This document shows, one piece after another, positions 1 through 7,000 of a DNA stretch of 11,766 nt. The notes beneath the pieces are model-generated. The model was given only the letters and a program-made list of their open reading frames with translations, did no database searches and had not been told where the DNA came from. Where the stretch lies: NCBI GenBank assembly GCA_025964405.1, contig JAOPYW010000048.1, positions 1-11,766 of the forward strand, read 5' to 3'. The position numbers and the translations under genes are program-made. This stretch comes from Thermoleophilia bacterium. Lineage in GTDB: Bacteria > Actinomycetota > Thermoleophilia > Gaiellales > SKUG01. The stretch's first letter is position 1; each line of letters opens with the position of its first letter.

Positions 1-1
1 C

Positions 2-118
2 GGCCGCCAGCGCGGGTACCTCCTCCACTTCGCGGGCGCGAAGCAGTCGGCCACGCGACTCGCGCGCATCGACCGGGCCACGCCGCGCATCTTCGACGGC
101 CTCGGCATGCACGACTGA
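2..118 (+). CDS. C-terminal fragment of a YdeI/OmpD-associated family protein (5' end outside window)
   Basis: Reading from base 2 to a TGA at 116-118 gives 38 residues. They include the stretches GRQRGYLLHFAGAKQSATR and ARIDRATPRIFDGLGMHD. From memory, this matches the end of YdeI/OmpD-associated (OmdA/DUF1801-type) proteins, which close with a 'GRQR-[GA]-Y-[LI]-L-x-F-[SA]-x-[AP]-K-Q-S-x-T-R' helix followed by 'R-I-[ED]…P-[RK]-I-[LF]-x-G-x-G'. These proteins are small and soluble; their function is poorly defined, with a bacteriocin-protection label carried over from homologues. Only the tail is visible, so domain content and start cannot be judged. It runs in the same direction as the DUF6220-like gene, 103 bp upstream of it, and no terminator with a T-run follows. 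The family call rests on a short but characteristic motif. Confidence 0.7.
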   Translation, partial: GRQRGYLLHFAGAKQSATRLARIDRATPRIFDGLGMHD

Positions 119-204
119 CACGCGCACGTCGCGCTTCGGGTTCGCGCAGCTCCTGGGCGCACCTGATGCGGCGCAGCACAGCGGGCCGAAACCCGCCGCG
201 ACCC

Positions 205-221
205 GGGGGTACGGTCGGTGC
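205..221 (+). promoter_or_regulatory. Putative leaderless promoter (-10 element TACGGT) for the DUF6220-like gene
   Basis: TACGGT at 210-215 fits the actinobacterial TANNNT -10 consensus and ends six bases before the ATG at 222. Transcription would therefore begin at or next to the start codon. No clear Shine-Dalgarno lies in the usual window before the ATG, which fits a leaderless mRNA. No good -35 match is seen at the expected distance (about 187-192). Leaderless genes with this geometry are common in Actinobacteria. The call is inferred from spacing and motif only. Confidence 0.35.
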
Positions 222-677
222 ATGTCTGTCACCCGCAAGATCGCGCTCGCACTCACCGGCCTCTTCCTGGTACTGCTCCCCCTGCAGTTCCTGTTCGCCG
301 GGTACGGGGTGTTCAGCGGCAAGTACGACACGCACGAGCTGTTCGGCGGCATCCTGCTGCACGGCATCACGCTGCTGATGGCGATCTTCTTCGCCTTCGG
401 TCGGCAGTGGAAGTACACGGGGCTGGCGTTCGTGCTCGTGCTCGCGATCTTCCTGCAGATCGGGTTCGCTGCGATGGCCCGCGACAACGACCAGCCGTGG
501 CTCGGAGCGCTGCACCCGTTCATGGCCTTCTGCTACTGGCCCTACGTCTACCTGCTCATCTGGCGGCCCGCCTACGCGCACTCACTGGTCGCGGGCCCGG
601 CGACCACGACCACCCGCCGGCACGCGACGCACGTACACGCACACGCCCGTATGCGGCGGCGCCGACGCGCCCGCTAG
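222..677 (+). CDS. Four-helix integral membrane protein, DUF6220-like
   Basis: The 151-residue product has four hydrophobic segments at about residues 7-27, 41-60, 66-86 and 96-114. The loops are short, and there is no cleavable signal peptide. It resembles the small DUF6220 membrane proteins of Actinobacteria, whose function is unknown. Histidines sit within helix 2 (His47) and at the start of helix 4 (His98, in an L-H-P context), with another before helix 2 (His38). Such positions could bind heme or metal, but this is inference. The last 30 or so residues form a polar tail with alternating histidines (H-A-T-H-V-H-A-H) and then an arginine run. That tail looks like low-complexity sequence and is longer than I expect for the family. 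The ATG at 222 is chosen because it gives the first helix directly and sits at the right distance from a -10-like element. The gene converges on the DUF2277 gene with a 6-bp gap. Confidence 0.75.
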   Translation: MSVTRKIALALTGLFLVLLPLQFLFAGYGVFSGKYDTHELFGGILLHGITLLMAIFFAFGRQWKYTGLAFVLVLAIFLQIGFAAMARDNDQPWLGALHPFMAFCYWPYVYLLIWRPAYAHSLVAGPATTTTRRHATHVHAHARMRRRRRAR

Positions 678-683
678 GCGAGG

Positions 684-959
<276 letters not shown>

Positions 960-967
960 GTGGTCAT

Positions 968-973
968 CTCCTC
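968..973 (-). promoter_or_regulatory. Ribosome binding site deciding the DUF2277 start
   Basis: The minus strand reads GAGGAG followed by an 8-base spacer and ATG. This supports starting at 959 rather than at the upstream in-frame codon at 992. Confidence 0.7.
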
Positions 974-997
974 GTCGCGGGGCGCACGTCACATCCT

Positions 998-1018
998 GCC
1001 ACGGCCCGCGGCGTGGGC
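998..1018 (-). terminator. GC-rich stem-loop after the giant gene (possible weak terminator or processing hairpin)
   Basis: Five bases past the stop of the giant gene, the transcript can fold GCC(C)ACG against CGTGGC, a six-pair stem with one bulged C and an eight-base loop. A competing GGCCC/GGGCC stem overlaps it. No U-run follows, so it is not a classical intrinsic terminator. It lies between the giant gene and the DUF2277 gene, so it could reduce read-through. In a genome this GC-rich, such stems also arise by chance. Confidence 0.25.
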
Positions 1019-1022
1019 CTGC

Positions 1023-4000
1023 TCAGGAGCGCAGCACGACCGATCGCGTCGCGATGCGCGTGGCGGGCCGGGCGTCGCGCGCCCTGGCCGTGAGCTGCGC
1101 GCCCACGCCGCGCGCTGCCTGCGCGGCCTGCCAGCTGAACTCGGTCACCTCGATGAGCACCCGCTGCTGGGCGCCGTGCGCGACCGTGAACGGCGCCGAA
1201 GCGATGCGCACGCGCGCACCGTCGACGACGCGGGTGAGCTCGATCGTTCCGGTGCACGACGTCACCGCCGCGGCGGGGCAGCTCACCTGCACGGCCAGCT
1301 TGCGCGCGCTGTCGACGCGCCCGGTGGACGTGAGCTTCACGCCCGCGAAGGGCGCCGCGACGATCCAGACCGTGCGCTTCACGGTGACCGGCGTGCCGGC
1401 CCCGTTCGACACCGCCACCTCGACGGTGACCTTCACGCGACCCGCCGCGGCGAGCGCCGCGCGACCGGCGGCGGTGAGCCGCACGACCAGCTGCGACGAC
1501 GCGCCTACCGCAACGCGCACGGTGCCGGTGCCGAGCACCGCGCCGCCGTTGTTGGTGGCGCGTACGGTGACGCTGCCGCGACAGCCGGTGGTCGACGTCT
1601 CGGGGCACTCGATCGGCAGCGAAGCACGGTCGGGGGTCGCTCCGGTCAGCGCGAGCGCCGCGGTCGGCAGCGCCACGATCTGGGTGACGGCGGCCGGCGT
1701 GAGGGCGACGGGCTTCGTCGTGGGAGCCGTGGGAGCCGCAGGCGGCACGGCCGGCGGCGCGACGGGCAGCGCGGTGACCGTGACGTCCAACGACGCCGCA
1801 GCTGCACCAGCGGTGGCGTGCACCGTCGCGGTACCTGCGGCCGTGGCGGTGAGCGTCGCGACCGAACGCGCTCCGACGCGCGTTCCCGACGCGATCGCTG
1901 CGCCGGCTCCGACCGCCCAGGTGACGTCGGCTCGTGTGTCGCCGACTTCGTTGTCGTGCGCGTCGAACGTGACCGCCGTGATGGTTGCCGCAGCCGCACC
2001 GTCGGCGACGATGCTCGTGGCTGACGCCGTCAGGCTGATGCGTGCGGGTGCGCCCGGCACCTGCGTGATCGTGCGCGTGATCGGTGTCGCGATGCCGGTG
2101 ACCGACACCGTCAGCTCCGAAGTGCCGGCGACCGTGCTCGACGTGAGCTGCGCACGGTAGTCGCCGTCGCCGAGGCCGCTCACGGCGCCGATCACCTGCG
2201 CGCCGCTCGACGTGACGCTGACGTGCGCCCCCTCGACCGGATGCCCGGTGGCGTCACTGACGTGCAGGTCGACGTCGGCCGCCGACACGCCGTCGGCCAC
2301 GAGCGTCGGGGCCGGCGAGACGAACGCGACGGCAGCCGCCCCGCCCGCGACCTGGCGCAGCTCGACCGTGTCGACCTCCGCCGGCGTCACCGATGCGTCG
2401 GTGGCGGTGATCGTCCAGGTGCCCCGCGTCGCGGAGCTCGTCACGAGCGCCTTCCACGCGCCGACGCCGTCGGCCACGAGTGCGCCGATGACCGGCGCGC
2501 CGGTTGCCGGGCTGATCGAGAACACCGGCGTCGAACTCGGCGCCGGGTTGCCGAACGCATCGACTGCCGCGACCCGCACCGTCGTGGTGGCGCTACCGTT
2601 CGCGACGACCTGCGCGTCGTCGATCGAGGCCTCGATCGAATCGACCGACGCGGCGGTGACGTCGACGTGCGCTGCGCCCGTCTTCGCGCCGACCGTTGCC
2701 GTGATGGTGCGCTGTCCGGCGCGCGTGAGCGTGCACGACGCGCCGGTGCAGGTCGCACCGTCGAGGTCGAACGTCGCCACGCCGTCGGCGGTGCCGCGGT
2801 CGTTGCCGTACGTGTCGCGGCGCACCGTGGTGAGCGTCACGGAGGCGCCGGCCACGACGCTGGTCGCCGAGGGGGTCACCTCGACGCTCGCGAGCGTCGC
2901 CGGGTCGACCTGCACGTGGGTATCGGCCTCGAGCGTGCCGTACACCACGTGGATGTCGCGCTGCCCGGCGTCGGTCGAGGTGCAGTCGCTGGCCGGGCAC
3001 GGCTCCCCGTCGATCGTGACGACGGCCGTCGCGACGTCGTCGCTGCGCACGTTGCCGTAGGTGTCGAGCGGCGTGACGGTGATCGCCGTCGAGCCACCAG
3101 CCGTGATCGTGGCATCGACCGGCGCGGCCGTGATCGCGTGCAGCGGCGCCGGGGTCACCAGCTGGGTGCCCGTGGTCGCGACGCCGGCGTAGGTGACGTG
3201 GAGCGCGTGCGGTCCGGCCTGGGTCGAGCCGCAGGCACCGCTGGTGCAGGAACCGTCGGGCGCGAAGGTGAACGTCGCGTTCGCCGTGACGTCGCCGATC
3301 GCGTTGCCGAAGCGGTCGAACGCGTTGACGACGTACGTGTGGGCTCCACCGGCGACGCTGGTAGCGGCGACCGTGTCGAGTGCGAGCCGGTCGGCTGGCG
3401 CGGGCGTCACCGAAACGGTCGTGTCGTCGGTGAGCGCGTTCCAGGTTCCGCTGACGGCGATCGACGCGCCGGCCGTCGTGCGGGTGCACGTCGCGAGCAC
3501 GCAGCTGCCTCCGGCGATCGTGAAGCCGGTCGACGCCGTGACGTCGCCGATGAGGTTGCCGTGCACGTCGAACGCGATGGCCGACGCCGTGAACGACTCG
3601 TCGGCGGAGTGCGTGTTCGCGTCGGTCGCCACGACGACGTGGTGCGCGGCTGCGGGCGTGACGGTGATCGTCGCGACGCCCGTGACCGGAAGCCCCAGGT
3701 CGCCAGCTCCGATGCTTGCAGCGACCGTGTGCGCGCCGACGAGTGTCGGGGTGCAGGTGGCGCCGGTGCAGGGAGCGCCGTCGATCGTGAACGTCGCGTG
3801 CGCGGTGACGTCGCCCCACGTGTTGCCGTAGGTGTCGGCGCCGGTCGCGGTGAACGTCACCGGGGTACCGGCAGCAACGCCGGTGGTGAGCGGGGTGACC
3901 GCGAGCACGGCGAGCGGGCCGGGCAGCACGGCGACCGTGCGCGTGCCGACCGCGGTGGCGCCGTCGGCGGTGTGCGAGGCCGCGATCACGACGCCGGGAC

Positions 4001-7000
4001 CGGCGGTGGGCGTGGCGACCGTGGCGGTGCAGACGCGGAGCGGGCAGGCGGATCCACCGACGGTGAGCGTCGTCGACGCCGTGACGTCGCCGCGTGAGTT
4101 GCCGTACGTGTCGAACGCCTCCACGGCATATTCGACGGGCGCGCCGGCGAAGGTCGTCTCGGGACCCGTCACCTCGAGGTGCTGGGGAGCGGCGGGCACG
4201 ATCGTGACGGGTTGCGCGGCCGTGGCCGCACCGATCACGGCGTGCACGGTCGCGGCGCCGGCGGTGGTGCAGGTGCGCACGGCGCAGCCGGCTCCCGTGA
4301 CCGTGATGGTCGCGAGGCCCTGCGCATCGGAGCGCACGTTGTAGAAGGCGTCGTAGCCGGTGACCGTGCCGATCACGGCGTGGCCGGCGATCGTGTCAGC
4401 CACCGGGTCGAGCGCGATCGAGGTGATCGCGCCGGCCGAGACCGCCACGGGGTAGGTGCGGGTCACGCCGTTGAAGGATGCCGTGATCGCGTGCGCGCCT
4501 GCGGTCTCGGCGGTGCAGTGCACGGTGCCGCCGAGGCGGCTGCAGGTGCCGCTGTCGAACGTGACGTCGATCGCGCTCGTGATGTCGCCGGGCACGACGT
4601 TGCCGAAGGCGTCGAACCCCGTCGCGGTCAGCGTGACGTCGCCGCCGGCCACGACCGTGGTGCGGTCGGCCGCGGCCGTGAAGCTCGCCAGCGGACCGGC
4701 CTCGACCTGGGCGGTCAGGTTCGCGGAGACGTCGATGCCGGTGTTGGGCACCCGGTACGTCGCGTCGACCACGTTCGAACCGGCCACGGTCGCGAGGCAG
4801 GTCGCGCCGCTGCATGCAGCTCCCCCGAAGGTGAACGTCGCATCGGCGCTGACGTCGGCGATGACGTTGCCGTACTCGTCGGAGGAGATCGCGCGGAAGG
4901 TGCGGGTGCCGCCGGCCACGACGGATCCGGTGGAGTCGGCCGGCTCGAGGCGCAGCACGAGCGCCCTGCCCGGGTTGATGCCGCGGGTGAACGTCAGGAT
5001 CGTGCCGGTCGGCGAGACGGCCATGGCGGTCTGGGTGCCCGACCTGAACCAGGTGCAGCGTGACGTCGTGCAGGTGCCGCCGCTGACCATGAGTGTCGAC
5101 TGGGTGGTGACGTCGCCGAGGTCGTTGTTGAAGCGGTCCTTGGCGCGCACGGTCATGCCGTACTCGGTGCCGGCGTCGGTCTGCCCGTTGGCGGTGTCGA
5201 CGTTGAAGGTGTAGTGGTCGACCGTGCCAGCGGTGACGAGGATGCTGATCTCCACCGGTCCACCGACCTGGCCGCGCACGCGCAGGTGCTGGGAGCCGGC
5301 GGTCGAGAACGCGTTGGCGGCGTAGGGATCGAACGCGACCCAGTTGTTGAGGGCGAACTGCTCGCGCTCCCAGGTCTGCTGGCCCGGTGCCACGTTCGAG
5401 ACGAAGTCGCCGTCGGGGTCGAGCCCGCGCACGGTGAAGCCGGGGTCACCGCCGACGGGAATCGACGCGCGGGTCGCGGCGACCTGCACCTGGGTGTAGA
5501 AACCGCCGATCGAGACCTTGACGCTGGCGGAGGCGCTCGGCCCCTCGCTCGTCGTCACCGTGATCGTGTGGCGACGGATGTCACTCGACCAGCACGTGCG
5601 CGCGAGCTGGTCACACTCGCCACCCTCCATCGCGAGCACCGGCGCAGCGGGCGCTCCGAGGTCGAAGCCAGTGGCATCCTGCAGGGACATGCCGACCGTG
5701 GCGGGCTGGCCGGGGAAGACCGTCGCGGGCGTCGTCAGCGCGAGCGTGGTGGCCGGGCCGACGACACGGATGCGCCGGGCGACCGCGCGCTTCATGCCGC
5801 GGTCGTCAGACAGCTCCGCCGTGAGCAGGTGGGCGCCCGGCGCGAGGGAGGCACCGCTGATCGTGCAGGTGTCGCGCAGCTGACGGCCGATGAAGTCGAT
5901 CTGCGGCTGCGCGGCCCGGCAGTCGGACGGGAAGTCGACCAGCTCCGCACCGTCGACGAGCCAGCGCACGCTCAGGCTGCTGCCGAACGGATCACCCGCT
6001 GCGGGCATCCCGCCGCGCACGTCGAACACCCGGTTCGCCGTCGTCGCGATCTGGGTCAGCGCAGGAACGACCTCGGGGTCACCGCTGGGGAAGAACCCGT
6101 TGTCGGGTCCGGTGACGTACCAACCGAACGCGCCCTCGTCGTTCGAACCGGCGATCGCGACGGTGCGCGTGCCGCTCAGGGCGCCGCTGCGAACGGTCAC
6201 GACGTGGTCGCCGGTGGTCTCGGCCCAGCAGCGCGATGCGGCGCAGGCGCCGTCGGGGGCGATGCTGAAGGTCGCGAGCGGATCGGTGGCGACGCCGAGG
6301 TCGTTGTCGCCCGAGTCGTAGCCGTGCACGTCGAGCGCGAAGGGCACCCCGACGATGGTCGGGCTCGTGGTGACGTCGGGCACGAGCCGGGCGCGCGCGC
6401 CGATGGTGCGGAAGGTGCTGGTGGTGGCGGTCGGACGGTAGGTCACCGTCTCCTGGCCGCTGGCCGGTGCCCACTGGCGGATCGAGAAGCTCGATGCCCA
6501 GGTGGCGGTCACGGTGTGCTGGCCGGGCGCTGCGGGTCGGCAGGTCCAGGTCATGCGACCCGCCACCTTCACGCCGTTGTCGCAGGTGCCGTTGGGCGCG
6601 ATCGTGACGACCACCTCGCCGGCGGAGTTGGGCGCGTAGTTGTCGTTGTTCGCGGGGCGCGCCAGGATCGGTTGCACCTTCACGGCACCGCCGAGGTTGA
6701 TCGAGCCCACCGCGGGCGCCATCGGGATCGACAGCGTGTTGCGCGAGACCACGAAGTGGATGAGCTTCGACGCGGTGCTGCCCGCGCTCTTCTCGAGCTG
6801 CCCCGTGTAGTCGACGATCAGGGTCTGGTCGCGGGGCGTGTCGCTGGCGGGGAAGGTGCAGCTCGACACGTAGCGCCCGTGACCGTCGCGCACGGGCGCG
6901 CCGTTGCACCCGGAGATGCCGCGCCAGTTCACCGAGCCGATGCTCGCGGTCAGGCCCTCGACCTGCACCGTGAGCGTGTTGCTCCGCGAGCCCTCGACGG

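Noticed and set aside
2223..4097. 624-codon Arg/Asp/Gly-rich open frame on the + strand
   Set aside because: Its composition is a shadow of the repeat array, and its apparent periodicity simply mirrors the coding repeats on the other strand.
2547..5129. Regularly spaced similar DNA words, CRISPR-like at first glance
   Set aside because: The period is about 258 bp, always a multiple of three and within one reading frame; these are coding repeats of Ig-like domains.
2653..6250. C-x4-C pairs as heme c or zinc-finger motifs
   Set aside because: There is no C-x-x-C-H, and the protein is exported. Pairs sit in beta-strand-like context, which fits disulfides better.
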